Counted from the stretch's first letter, positions 28,551 through 37,699 are shown. The stretch: 64,000 nucleotides of DNA from Acetobacter vaccinii (GCF_008365315.1 NZ_CP043506.1:186001-250000), one strand, 5' to 3'. Numbers and translations: made by a program. The notes: generated from the sequence alone by a model not told the origin.

Positions 28551-30734
28551 GTGTCTGCCCTCCCGTTTTCATTGCTTGCCCGGATCGGCTTATTCCGTAA
28601 TTTCCGGCCGCTGGACCGACCCGGTAGCCAGCGGGTGCTGCCGCTCGCCTGGCTGCTGTCGCCCTCGCCTTCCGCCCTGCGCTTTGCCGTGTGCAGCACC
28701 ATTGCCGCACTGCTCTCGCTCGTTATCGCCATGTGGATGGAACTGGACGACCCGCAATGGGCCCCCATGACTGTCTGGATCGTGGCCCAGGGCTCCCGCG
28801 GGGAGAGCCTGTCCAAAGCGCGCTGGCGTCTGGTGGGCACCATGGGCGGGGTGGTCATGTCCATTACCGTCATTTCAGCCTTTAACCAACAACCCTGGCT
28901 TTTCTTTCCGGCTCTGGCGCTGTGGATGGGCGGCTGCTGCATGCTGGCCACGCTGGTGCGTAACTTCCGCTCCTATTCGCTGGTTCTGGCTGGCTATACG
29001 ACTGCCATTATCGCGACCGCAGCCATCCCCCACCCTGAAAACATCTTCATGATCGCCATGTCCCGCGCGACCTATATTGTGCTGGGCATTGTGTGCGAAA
29101 GCACCGTGGCAGGGCTGTTTGCCCCCAATCTGGCGGCAACGGCCCGCCGTAACATGCGCGACAAGCTGCGGACGGCACTTAGCGGGGTGTCCGAAAGTGT
29201 AGCCAGCCTGCTGTCGGGCGATAATGAAGCCCTTGTGCGCTCCCGCGCGATGTTTGCGCCGCTGTTGTCCATTAACGACCAGATCGAATTTTCTGAAGTG
29301 GAAATGGGCCCCCATGGGCACGAAGGCGACCATGCCCGTGCCGCACTGGCGGCCGTGTCGGTGCTGCTGTCACGTGGGTTGGGCATGGCGGTGCGGCTGC
29401 ATTATGTCCAGACTGACCAGCCGGTCTTTCGCGAGACTGCGGCCAAGGTCAGTGAATTCCTCACCTCCCTGCCCAAGAGCCTGAACTCCGACATCCATGT
29501 GCATGAGCTGTTACGCGGCCTGCAACTGCTACGCGCTGAATGCCACCAGAAGATTGTGGATGCGCTGACGCAGGAAATCGGCAACGCTTTTGACATTACC
29601 GCCGACCACGACCAGATCCCCGCCATGCTGGACGGTCGTATCCTGCACAATGCGCTGGATGAACTGCTGGGTGAGCTGGAACAGGCCATCCGGGAATATG
29701 ATGCCAGCCAGCATTTTATCCGGGGTGACCACTTCCGCTTCCGCCTGCAATCCCACACCGACCAGCGCGAAGCCTGCTACAATGGCGTGCGGGCCATGGT
29801 GGCCATTACTGCCAGCGGGTTGATATGGGAGTGCACGGCCTGGTCCGACGGCCTGCCGTTCATTACCTTTGTGGCCATGGTGTGCGGGCTGTTTGCCACG
29901 CGTGAAAACCCGGTTGTGGCCACGACACAGTTCATGGTCGGCGGGTTGTGGGCGGCTGTCGTTGCCTTCGTGCTGGTCTTCCTGATCCTGCCAACACAGG
30001 CGGATTACGAAATCCTTGTCGCCACCCTTGCCCTGCCCATGATTGCAGGAGGGCTTGCCGCGCGGAACGCAGGCACGGCCCTGCATTCCGCTGCCTATAC
30101 GCTGCTGCTGCCCAACTTTGTACATCCGCTCAATCAGGGGCGCGTGAACGAGGTGGCATGGTTCAATTCAACCATTGCCATCCTGCTGGGTGTCTTTTTT
30201 GCTGTTCTGATCTTCCGCGCCGTGCTGCCCTTTAGCAGTGGGGCAGAGCGCTGGCGCATGCGCCGGGCTATCCTGCGTGACCTGCGCACGCTGGCCTCGG
30301 CCGACCCCGTGCCGCTGACACAGGACTGGATTGCCCGCAATATCGACCGCTTCTCGCGCCTGATCCGCCATGCTGGCCCCACGCCCTCACCCACGATCGA
30401 AGGCTGCCTGCAGGGCACGTTGGCCGCCATGACCATTGGCCTGAACGTTATCCGGCTCCGCACGCTGTTACAGCGCAACCAGATCCCGCCCGGCTCACGC
30501 AGAGCGCTGGAAATTGTCATGACACGCATGAGCCACTTTACCGGCCGCTATGGCCACACCGCCCATGCCGCACGGGTCGCCACGTCAATCCTGCGCCGTC
30601 AGGAAGCCAGCGAGCCCAACATAGCCACGCGTATTGAGCTCACCCGTGCCATTACCTACCTGATTGTGGTGTCTCACGAACTGGATGCCAATGCGGTGTT
30701 CCTTGACGCCTCCAAACCCTTCAAGGCGACCTGA
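28551..30734 (+). CDS. FUSC-family inner membrane transporter
   Basis: A 727-residue protein of the fusaric acid resistance / aromatic acid exporter (FUSC/AaeB) family. Two blocks of transmembrane helices (about residues 40-190 and 410-560) separate a central and a C-terminal cytoplasmic helical domain, the usual layout. WVIVAQGSRGESLSKARWRLVGT... matches the conserved first-block region. Family members pump out aromatic acids or similar toxic compounds, often with an HlyD partner; no partner gene is adjacent. The start is GTG 28551. Confidence 0.87.
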   Translation: MSALPFSLLARIGLFRNFRPLDRPGSQRVLPLAWLLSPSPSALRFAVCSTIAALLSLVIAMWMELDDPQWAPMTVWIVAQGSRGESLSKARWRLVGTMGGVVMSITVISAFNQQPWLFFPALALWMGGCCMLATLVRNFRSYSLVLAGYTTAIIATAAIPHPENIFMIAMSRATYIVLGIVCESTVAGLFAPNLAATARRNMRDKLRTALSGVSESVASLLSGDNEALVRSRAMFAPLLSINDQIEFSEVEMGPHGHEGDHARAALAAVSVLLSRGLGMAVRLHYVQTDQPVFRETAAKVSEFLTSLPKSLNSDIHVHELLRGLQLLRAECHQKIVDALTQEIGNAFDITADHDQIPAMLDGRILHNALDELLGELEQAIREYDASQHFIRGDHFRFRLQSHTDQREACYNGVRAMVAITASGLIWECTAWSDGLPFITFVAMVCGLFATRENPVVATTQFMVGGLWAAVVAFVLVFLILPTQADYEILVATLALPMIAGGLAARNAGTALHSAAYTLLLPNFVHPLNQGRVNEVAWFNSTIAILLGVFFAVLIFRAVLPFSSGAERWRMRRAILRDLRTLASADPVPLTQDWIARNIDRFSRLIRHAGPTPSPTIEGCLQGTLAAMTIGLNVIRLRTLLQRNQIPPGSRRALEIVMTRMSHFTGRYGHTAHAARVATSILRRQEASEPNIATRIELTRAITYLIVVSHELDANAVFLDASKPFKAT

Positions 30735-30740
30735 CACCAC

Positions 30741-30774
30741 AATAAAAACCCGTATTCCTGATCGGGAATACGGG
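30741..30774 (-). terminator. Terminator downstream of the Kir channel gene
   Basis: CCCGTATTCC (30749-30758) pairs with GGAATACGGG (30765-30774). On the minus strand the hairpin is followed by GGTTTTTATT, a good T tract, so it ends the transcript of the channel gene; it may also serve the convergent FUSC gene. Confidence 0.8.
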
Positions 30775-30819
30775 CTGCCTTGCTACTCTCCTACTCACTG
30801 CGGAACTGGCCCATGCAGG

Positions 30820-31830
30820 CTATGATGCGACATTCTCCACATCATGCAGGCGGCTATAATCGACCGTAATGCGGCCATCCGGGCGAGAGGACATCATATC
30901 CACAAACCGGCAGTTACGCCGCACCTGGTCAAACCTGTAGGTCTCACTGGCAAAGACTGTCTGCCCCAGCGCCTTGTCCACCCCGGTGACAGTCACAATC
31001 AGTTCCGCATCCTTGCGTTCCAGCTCCGACAGGGCAACATCGTGCAAGAGGCTGTCGGGCTTGATGATGTGTTCGAGAATAAACCCAAAACGCAGTTCCG
31101 GCACATGCGACTGCACAAGACCAAGCTGGTCAAACCGCCGGACAAGGTGGCCGTCCTCGCTGACAACCAGCCGGGAGAGCGCGACCTCAACATCCATCGC
31201 CAGAATGACATTAAGCCGCATATTGACAACACGCACACAGAGGGAAGACACAGCCCCCTCCGTTGTCACCAGTACATTCCTGCTGAACTCGAGCTGCGCG
31301 CGCGGACGGGCAAAACGGGCAAACACAACCCCCGTCACCAAGGCTGTCAGCATCATGCCAAAAAACACTTCCAGCGAGACAATGCTGTTGGCGTAAACGC
31401 CAGATGGCATCATGCCGCCATACCCGACGGTGGACAGGGTCTGCACGCTGAAGAAGAAAAGGGACAGCAGCCGGTTAGACCCCAGCCCCGTAAAATGGGC
31501 AGGCCCGGCAGCATAAAGCAGCGCAAAAACCACATTGATGGTCAGGTACGTCAGAATAACTGACAGAGCAAAAACCGACCAGCGAGCAGTCACCGCATGG
31601 TGGTACAGGTCGCCCCAGACCTTGTCTTTCAGGCCGATACGGACAAAGTCACCCGCATCCCGCCGCTCCATCATGGCGCGGGCATGAAAGCGGCGGGTAA
31701 TTTCCCCCGCACTCAGGTCCAGTCGTGCCCAGGCATCATCCGAGTCAGAGGTGTCGGGGGGACCTGCCTTGCCTTGCACCGCAGGCTTGCTGGTCTGCCG
31801 GTCCTTTTCCATCTGGTCAGACAGTTTCAC
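30820..31830 (-). CDS. Inward-rectifier-type K+ channel (KirBac-like)
   Basis: A 336-residue prokaryotic Kir channel. A polar N-terminus with slide-helix region (DLYHHAVTARW) leads to two transmembrane helices (about 84-107 and 145-172), with the pore helix and selectivity filter TVGYG at residues 134-138. The C-terminal half is the Kir cytoplasmic Ig-like domain (VRVVNMRLNVILAMDVEVALSRL, AELIVTVTGVDKALGQTVFASETY). Length equals that of known KirBac proteins. It lies 74 bases after the MCE-transport operon in the same direction and may be cotranscribed. Confidence 0.93.
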   Translation of the reverse strand: MKLSDQMEKDRQTSKPAVQGKAGPPDTSDSDDAWARLDLSAGEITRRFHARAMMERRDAGDFVRIGLKDKVWGDLYHHAVTARWSVFALSVILTYLTINVVFALLYAAGPAHFTGLGSNRLLSLFFFSVQTLSTVGYGGMMPSGVYANSIVSLEVFFGMMLTALVTGVVFARFARPRAQLEFSRNVLVTTEGAVSSLCVRVVNMRLNVILAMDVEVALSRLVVSEDGHLVRRFDQLGLVQSHVPELRFGFILEHIIKPDSLLHDVALSELERKDAELIVTVTGVDKALGQTVFASETYRFDQVRRNCRFVDMMSSRPDGRITVDYSRLHDVENVAS

Positions 31831-31904
31831 GTCAGCCCCTTTTCATCCCACAGGGACTGAAAACATCTTGTCTTGAGCCTCACGCCGCAACGGAAGCGTG
31901 TTGC

Positions 31905-32843
31905 TTATGGTACGCTCTCTTTAGGCTCTGCAAAGGGGAAGAGCGTGATAGACCCGGCCTTTGCTGCCCAGACTGCGGCATCATCCGCCGGGGGCACGGC
32001 ATCCCCTTTGACAATATCACCATGGGCCAACGTGGCCGCATCCATGGTGTTCAACTTGCCAGACTGGGCGGCCGCACTCTGCGCAGCCTGCGCCCACAAG
32101 GCCCGGGCCTTTTCCGACTGGCCCAGACTTTGGGCAATTTCAGCCTCCAGCACCAAAGCCCGCACCATGTCATGGTAGGCACCAGTCCGTTGGCGCAACC
32201 GAGCCGCTTGGGCTGCAAGCGGGGCGGCCTGGGCCGGATCAGCCCTGCGGATCAGCCGGGCATGCAGCTCGTCCCAGTCGGCCTGATGCAGGGGCGACAA
32301 TGGTTTTTTCAACCCGTCCAACACTGCTGTTGCAGTTTGCAGCCCGGCCCGATCACCCCGTTGGTCCGCCGCAATGCCCACGACCAATGCAGCGCGGGCT
32401 GTCATCTCTGTGTCCGGCCCGTTCAACAGTCCGGCGCCCAGGGTCTGGGCCTTGTCATACTGCCCTAGCCGGTACAGAGCTGCGGCCTCAACCAATGTCA
32501 GATACGGCAATGGGGTGCTGCCCCGCAGTTGCACTGCCTTGCGGGTTGCCTGTGCCGTGTCCAGCGCCTGCTGGGGCAGATTGCCTGCCAACTGGGAGAC
32601 TGCCAGATCATACCCGGCTTCCGCCAGGTCAGCGCTACTGTCATGCAACAGCGCAAGGTTGGCGGCCTTGCGGTATTGGGTCTGGGCAACGGTGTAACGC
32701 CCCAGTTCGAAGGAATCCCGGCCCGCTGTCATCAACTGGTCCCACTGGGAATCTTCAAACGCAGCGGGTTCTTCCTTTGCGCCACCGCAGCCCGCAAGTG
32801 CGAACAGCACGGCCAGAGGGGCCAGACGTACAAGGCGGGTCAT
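31905..32843 (-). CDS. TPR-type lipoprotein in MCE operon
   Basis: A 312-residue predicted lipoprotein: signal with lipobox LALAGC-like sequence (FALAGCGG), then helical repeats of TPR character such as LGRYTVAQTQYRKAANLAL and YRLGQYDKAQTLGAGLL, ending in an Ala/Pro-rich tail. Probably anchored in the periplasm, where it could assist the MCE complex. It begins with an ATGA overlap with the MCE gene, at ATG 32843; GAGG lies eight bases upstream. Confidence 0.8.
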   Translation of the reverse strand: MTRLVRLAPLAVLFALAGCGGAKEEPAAFEDSQWDQLMTAGRDSFELGRYTVAQTQYRKAANLALLHDSSADLAEAGYDLAVSQLAGNLPQQALDTAQATRKAVQLRGSTPLPYLTLVEAAALYRLGQYDKAQTLGAGLLNGPDTEMTARAALVVGIAADQRGDRAGLQTATAVLDGLKKPLSPLHQADWDELHARLIRRADPAQAAPLAAQAARLRQRTGAYHDMVRALVLEAEIAQSLGQSEKARALWAQAAQSAAAQSGKLNTMDAATLAHGDIVKGDAVPPADDAAVWAAKAGSITLFPFAEPKESVP

Positions 32844-33790
32844 GGCCGCACCTCGGACGGGGCCAGGCGATGGTGCCGTGTGACCTTCTGCCCACCCAGC
32901 AGCCACATGCCCCGCAACTGGTCGGTCAGTTTTTCCAGCCCATAGAGTGTTGTCTGCGCCTGCGCGAGCAGGGCTGGCAGGTCTGCCGTGCTGGCCTCCA
33001 CATTGCTGGCAATAGCAGGCAGATGGGGCGTGCTGCCTTTAAGATCACCCGAGACAGACTTGAGATTGCCCATCGTGGCATCAGTTTTCTTGAGAATACC
33101 CGCAACCTGCCCTTCGATGGGTTTGAGGCGCGTAATCACGGCGTCGAGGGAGGCCATGACCGTCTCCGCCTGCTTGATCAACTGGTCGTTGGTCATAAGC
33201 TGGCCCACACTGCCCTTGCCTGCATGCATGTCGGTAATGGTGCTGTCCAGCTCGGCCATCATATGCCGTGCACTAGCCAGTGCAGGCATGATCTCGGCCT
33301 GAATACTATTCAGCGTTGCGGTAATCTGGTCCGCAGGGTTGGGGGCCGGTGTTGCGGGAATAACCGCATAGCTCCAGTCCATAGCCTCCCCATGCCCACG
33401 GCTGAGGTCAAGATACGCAGCACCGGTCACAATCAACTGCCGCCGGATCAGGGCTGTGCTGTCACGCCGGATAAAGGGCTTGGCCTGTGGGTCCAGGTCC
33501 ACCATGGCGTACATCTTGCCAGAGGGGTTGAGCTTGATGGAGCTAATGCTGCCCGCATGCGCCCCCATCAACTGCACATCCCCCCCCACTGTCAGCCCGC
33601 CAACGCCAGAGGGTGGCAGCACAACGCGCAGGCGGGCGGGGGGTGTCAGCCAGTCGCGCAGGACACCGGCCTCCACAACCGAACCTACGAAAATGCCTAT
33701 GCTGAGAAGGACCAGAAAACCCACCCATTCATCTGCATAGCGCAGGGAAATGAGGGGTTTAACCTTCTGTTTCAAGCGGAGCTGGAACAT
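32840..33790 (-). CDS. MlaD-like MCE-domain protein
   Basis: A 316-residue periplasmic substrate-binding component of an MCE (Mla-type) lipid transporter. One transmembrane helix (about 22-40) is followed by the MCE domain (about 50-130: RVVLPPSGVGGLTVGGDVQLMGAHAGSI...), then a long helical region with RLKPIEGQVAGILKKTDATMGNLKS and SNVEASTADLPALLAQAQTTL. The start ATG at 33790 overlaps the ATPase-like gene stop by one base (TGATG). Known MlaD forms a hexameric ring on MlaE; lipid substrate is inferred. Confidence 0.88.
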   Translation of the reverse strand: MFQLRLKQKVKPLISLRYADEWVGFLVLLSIGIFVGSVVEAGVLRDWLTPPARLRVVLPPSGVGGLTVGGDVQLMGAHAGSISSIKLNPSGKMYAMVDLDPQAKPFIRRDSTALIRRQLIVTGAAYLDLSRGHGEAMDWSYAVIPATPAPNPADQITATLNSIQAEIMPALASARHMMAELDSTITDMHAGKGSVGQLMTNDQLIKQAETVMASLDAVITRLKPIEGQVAGILKKTDATMGNLKSVSGDLKGSTPHLPAIASNVEASTADLPALLAQAQTTLYGLEKLTDQLRGMWLLGGQKVTRHHRLAPSEVRP

Positions 33791-34491
33791 CAACCCATCC
33801 GTACTGCTACAAGTCCGTTATCGGTAAGCCGCAAGGTTGAGGTGATACCCTGCCGATAATACCGCCCTATGGTATTGCCACGCGCCAGCCAGATGACACC
33901 AGCCCCATGGTCGCGCGCCTGTGTGACTGCCCCCAGAAAAGCGTTGAGCAATTCCTGCGGTGCCCCTTCCAGCGGGTCTTCCAGCAACAGCAGTTGCGGC
34001 TTACCCAGAAAAGCCCGTACACAGCCCGCGCGGCACAGATCCGCCTCGGACATCAGGCTGGGGCTGAGCATGGGCAGGCCAGGCAGACCAAAACGCTCGG
34101 CAAGGTTTGCGGCCTCCAGCAGCACTTCGTCCTGCGGGCGGGTGGTATGGTGCAACTGCTGCAACATGATCGCAATGTGCATGGGCACAAATTCAGGCCA
34201 GCTCCGCCGCTTTGTAATGCGGCCAATACGCCCACGCAGGGCGTTAAGCTCCCGGTCCTTCAGGCTCGTCCAGTCCAGCCCCATAAACTGCACACTGCCG
34301 GATTCCAGCGGCACCAGCCCGCTACAGACATCGGCAAACATGGTGGCGCGTTCCAGGTCATGCACATCCACAAACACGCAGTCCCCCGGCATAAGCCGCA
34401 TGCTGAACGGGACTGGCGGCAGGCCGCTTTCCTCAAACGACGGGACAGCCTTGTTCAGCTCAAGCAGTGGCCCTGCAACATAAGCGCTCAT
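33790..34491 (-). CDS. MlaF-like ABC subunit with degenerate nucleotide-binding motifs
   Basis: A 233-residue protein that aligns along its whole length with ABC transporter ATPases of the MlaF type, yet lacks their key residues. The P-loop region after MPGDCVFVD reads VDVHDLERATMF, without the glycines and lysine. The Q-loop Gln is absent. Where MlaF has the LSGG signature it has MSEA (residues 147-150). Walker B ends LLLLEDP (Asp-Glu replaced by Glu-Asp at 171-172), and the H-loop position is LARGN with no His. The overall fold and flanking segments are kept, so a frameshift or decay is unlikely. It may be a structural partner for MlaE rather than an ATPase; that is inference. Confidence 0.85.
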   Translation of the reverse strand: MSAYVAGPLLELNKAVPSFEESGLPPVPFSMRLMPGDCVFVDVHDLERATMFADVCSGLVPLESGSVQFMGLDWTSLKDRELNALRGRIGRITKRRSWPEFVPMHIAIMLQQLHHTTRPQDEVLLEAANLAERFGLPGLPMLSPSLMSEADLCRAGCVRAFLGKPQLLLLEDPLEGAPQELLNAFLGAVTQARDHGAGVIWLARGNTIGRYYRQGITSTLRLTDNGLVAVRMG

Positions 34492-34493
34492 GC

Positions 34494-35390
34494 CTACAGC
34501 TCCAGACTGAACAGAACGCTGACCACCATCACAATCAGCATCCCGCGGGAGAAGCCGCGCGGCAGCAGGGAACGCAATGTGTCGCTATTTGTGGCAGTCA
34601 GCCCCGTCAGGCAGCCCCCAAGCCCTACAACAAACCCAACGGTAATGAACTTGAGGGGGATAATCACATAATCCGCCCGCGACATAGCTGCTGCCACGTT
34701 GCTGAAGAATGTCCACACAGGGTCGGTAATCACCCCGGAAAGGCGGCTCATAATATACCCGGTCACGAGCGACGCGCAGGAGAACAGAATACCCAGCGTA
34801 AACCCGCCCACGGTAAAGGCCAGCGTCCGGGGCATGACCAGCAGCAGGAAGGGGTCCACCCCCACGGCCTGCATGGAGCGGATTTCCCCCCCCAGTGTCA
34901 GCAGCCCCAGCTCTGTCGTGGACAGCATGCCGTTACGACCCAGCAGCAGAATACCGACCAGAATGGGGGCAATTTCACGCACCACCACGTTAATAAGGAT
35001 AGAGCCGGTCATGGTGGCCAGGCCCGTCAGACCCAGCCAGTAAATGACCTGCGACACAGCCGCCACACCCGTCAGAATACCCGCGAACATGGTGGCAAAC
35101 AGGCCGCCACGGATAATGCTGTTCATGGTGCTGACAAATTCGTACCGGACTGTCCTGCGCCACGAATACACGCGCAGGCTTTCAAACAGCACACCCCAGC
35201 ATGCGCCAAGCATGATCAGCAGAAAGCGCGCCTGCCTGCGGGCCAGGTGCCCCATCCATGCCAGCCTGCGCCGTGCCCAGCGCAGCACCCTCTGGACAGA
35301 CCATGGCTCACGCTCATGCAGGCCATGCACATGGGTTTCGGCCTCGTCAGGCAGGTCGTCATGGTCCTGCGGGGCGGGGGCTCCTGTCAT
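34494..35390 (-). CDS. MlaE-family ABC permease
   Basis: A 298-residue inner-membrane permease of the MlaE/YrbE family. The MlaE pattern is present: AGILTGVAAVSQVIYWLG, VVVREIAPILVGILLLGRNGMLSTTELG, GGEIRSMQAVGVDPFLLLVMPR and the last helices VGFVVGLGGCLTGLTATNSD. An N-terminal cytoplasmic extension of about 50 polar residues (with several His and Glu) precedes the membrane part. Its start overlaps the sensor gene stop by four bases and the next gene starts two bases after its stop. Confidence 0.92.
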   Translation of the reverse strand: MTGAPAPQDHDDLPDEAETHVHGLHEREPWSVQRVLRWARRRLAWMGHLARRQARFLLIMLGACWGVLFESLRVYSWRRTVRYEFVSTMNSIIRGGLFATMFAGILTGVAAVSQVIYWLGLTGLATMTGSILINVVVREIAPILVGILLLGRNGMLSTTELGLLTLGGEIRSMQAVGVDPFLLLVMPRTLAFTVGGFTLGILFSCASLVTGYIMSRLSGVITDPVWTFFSNVAAAMSRADYVIIPLKFITVGFVVGLGGCLTGLTATNSDTLRSLLPRGFSRGMLIVMVVSVLFSLEL

Positions 35391-37699
35391 CGGCGGGCCG
35401 CCAGTGTATAGGCGCGGCCCACACCCAGATGGGGGGCAAAAAATGTACCACGGCTGCGGAACAGGTAGCGGTCCCGCAGGGTTGCGTACACACGCTCCGT
35501 CACCTGAATAATGCCGGGGTCAGACGCGCCTTCGGCCATCAGTTCCGCCAGCGAGACTGTCTGCCCCCAGAGGTTGAAGACATGGCCTTCAGTCCCCAAA
35601 GCCCCGCCAAACGCAGGGCCGTAATCGATCCCCATGGTAAACACCGGCTCCAGATCAGCCGCAGCCAGTGCCCCGATAAAGGCTTCACGCATTTTCAGGG
35701 CCGCATCGGCCAGACGGGTCAGGGCTTCCGGGTCAGGCTTGGCGGTGCAGCCCGCCATGCAGATCATTCTATGGCCTGCCAGTTCCACAGCAAAAAGCTG
35801 TTTTTCCTCGGCAATGGTTTTGACCTCAATGGCCATCTGGTTGATCAGCGCCAGCAGGTCTGTCACATCCTGCGCGCTGTCCACCACCGGGTCGGAGAAG
35901 GTGATCACCAGCACCGCGACCGAAGGATAAACCCCTGCCCCCCGCAAGGCATCCAGCTCTGGTGCCTGCATCAGCAGATTGTCGGACAGCAGTGGAGCCA
36001 CCGCACCGTCAGTGGCTCCACTGGCAGCCTCCTGCGGTTCAAACTGGGCTTCCACCTTTGCCTGTGCAGAAAACCGTATGCCCGCAACCGCTGCCATCAG
36101 GGACATGAAATACTGCTGATAGGGTTGTGTTCTGGCATCTTCCAACGCCAGCATGCCCTCGACCCCACGGGCACTGGTTATGGGGTAAACCGCCAGCATG
36201 CGGGTGCCGATTTCACGCATGACCAGGCGTTCAAAGCGGGTCGTACGCTCATCCACCGCCGCATTGGGCACTTCCAGCACGCTGCCTTCTTCCACCACAG
36301 CAAAGAACTGCTCCAGCTCGGTCCGGCCAACCTCAAACCCACCCGTATGGGCATTCTGGGTGCTGTCATAGGAATCCTCACAGATCATGCCCGCGCCATC
36401 ATGGAGGAAGCGCCACAGGCTTGCCCTGCGCGCCTGCGTCACACGGGCCAGTTGCTCAGTCAGCACCAGCGGTTCCACCGTGGGTTCAAACAGGCTGGGG
36501 GCGACGGCCACCTGCTGCACGGCAGCACTCTCATGTATGATCTGCAATTTCTGTGCGGCCAACGCCCGTGTGCCACGGTCCGTACGCCGGACCTGACGGA
36601 TGAACAGCCCGCCCAGAAACCCGGAAAATACAATAATAATCCCGGCAAACTTCAGGCTCTGCCAACTGCTCTGACGGGCAAAACTGGCAAAATCCTTTTC
36701 CGGCACGGCAATAAGCAAGATCCAACCCGCCGAATAATGCGGCAGTTCGGAGGCCATGGTGATGTAGGGTTTGCCGTCCCACTCCACATGTTTGGCACCA
36801 AACCCGCGCACGCGGTAATGGTCGTACCCTAGCGAGAAAACGGGGTAATTGCTGGGGCTGAGCACCCGGCTCTGCGGGGTCCAGGGCTGCCCCTGCGAAA
36901 TTGTGGCCATATCGCGCGCGGCGATAATTTTGCCGTCGCTATCGACAATAATGGCGCTGCCGTTACGCCCGATCTGGATACTTTTGAGGTAGCTGCTGAG
37001 TTCATTCAGCGAAATATTGGTTGCAAAAACCAGCGTATGCCCATCGCCCGCCTGAAAACGGAGTGAGCTGGTCATGACCAGTTGCCCATCCGTGGGGAAG
37101 AAATACGGCTCCGTCCACTTTATGTCGCTGGTGCCCTGGGTGTTTTTATACCATGGCCGGGTGCGTGGGTCGTAAACGCCTGCATCCTTGTCGTATGTCC
37201 CGACCTTAACGCCCTGGGCATTATACTGCGTGTGCTCAAAAAACTCGTGCCCGCCCTTGGTAACAAGGCGGATACAGTCCAGCACATCCTTCTGCTTGGT
37301 GCGGGCCACCAGCATGAAGTTGCCCTCGTCATCAGCCAGATAAAAGGACTGCAACTGCGGTATTTTACGCAGCATGGTGGTGCTGTAGGAATAGAAGACC
37401 TTGTCCCGCAGTTGCGGTGGCGCTTGCTCGATCATGCCGCTGGCCACCAGGTCTCCGGCGGAGGCAGGCATGATATAATCGGCCACTTCCTGCCCGATAT
37501 AATGCTGCACGGCCTCCATCAGCTCATGCGTCAGCTTCAGCACGCCATCACTGGTGGTACGGTAGGAACTGATACCCACCCACGCAATGGCTCCCACAGT
37601 CAGCACTGTCAGAATCAGGGGCACGACAAGGTGCAGCAGCGTACGCTTGCTGACAGTCTCGGTCATGGCGGTGGGGTCGATGATCTCTTCAGAAGACAC
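35387..37699 (-). CDS. dCache-GAF sensor with degenerate class III cyclase domain
   Basis: A 770-residue membrane sensor and first gene of the MCE operon. Order: TM1 (about 20-42), a periplasmic dCache-like domain with the hallmark DPRTRPWY at 177-184, TM2 (about 350-366), a GAF-like domain (about 410-540), and a C-terminal domain (about 590-770) of class III adenylate/guanylate cyclase shape, ending GIDYGPAFGGALGT...FNLWGQTVSLAELM. Catalytic residues appear lost: the first metal Asp position is Thr600, the second (the Asp of canonical GDA) is His643, base-specifying Lys and Asp positions are Glu639 and Gln713, and the transition-state Asn/Arg positions are Ser716 and Leu720. It may sense a small periplasmic ligand without making cyclic nucleotide. 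Start is GTG 37699. Confidence 0.86.
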   Translation of the reverse strand: MSSEEIIDPTAMTETVSKRTLLHLVVPLILTVLTVGAIAWVGISSYRTTSDGVLKLTHELMEAVQHYIGQEVADYIMPASAGDLVASGMIEQAPPQLRDKVFYSYSTTMLRKIPQLQSFYLADDEGNFMLVARTKQKDVLDCIRLVTKGGHEFFEHTQYNAQGVKVGTYDKDAGVYDPRTRPWYKNTQGTSDIKWTEPYFFPTDGQLVMTSSLRFQAGDGHTLVFATNISLNELSSYLKSIQIGRNGSAIIVDSDGKIIAARDMATISQGQPWTPQSRVLSPSNYPVFSLGYDHYRVRGFGAKHVEWDGKPYITMASELPHYSAGWILLIAVPEKDFASFARQSSWQSLKFAGIIIVFSGFLGGLFIRQVRRTDRGTRALAAQKLQIIHESAAVQQVAVAPSLFEPTVEPLVLTEQLARVTQARRASLWRFLHDGAGMICEDSYDSTQNAHTGGFEVGRTELEQFFAVVEEGSVLEVPNAAVDERTTRFERLVMREIGTRMLAVYPITSARGVEGMLALEDARTQPYQQYFMSLMAAVAGIRFSAQAKVEAQFEPQEAASGATDGAVAPLLSDNLLMQAPELDALRGAGVYPSVAVLVITFSDPVVDSAQDVTDLLALINQMAIEVKTIAEEKQLFAVELAGHRMICMAGCTAKPDPEALTRLADAALKMREAFIGALAAADLEPVFTMGIDYGPAFGGALGTEGHVFNLWGQTVSLAELMAEGASDPGIIQVTERVYATLRDRYLFRSRGTFFAPHLGVGRAYTLAARR

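Noticed and set aside
32300..33859. 519-residue open frame on the plus strand
   Set aside because: Runs antisense across the MCE and TPR lipoprotein genes; no family pattern.
33790..34491. Idea that the ABC-like gene is a decayed pseudogene
   Set aside because: Full length, no frameshift or internal stop, and flanking genes are tightly overlapped, so loss of the motifs looks stable.
35258..36832. 524-residue open frame on the plus strand
   Set aside because: Antisense to the permease and sensor genes; shadow frame.
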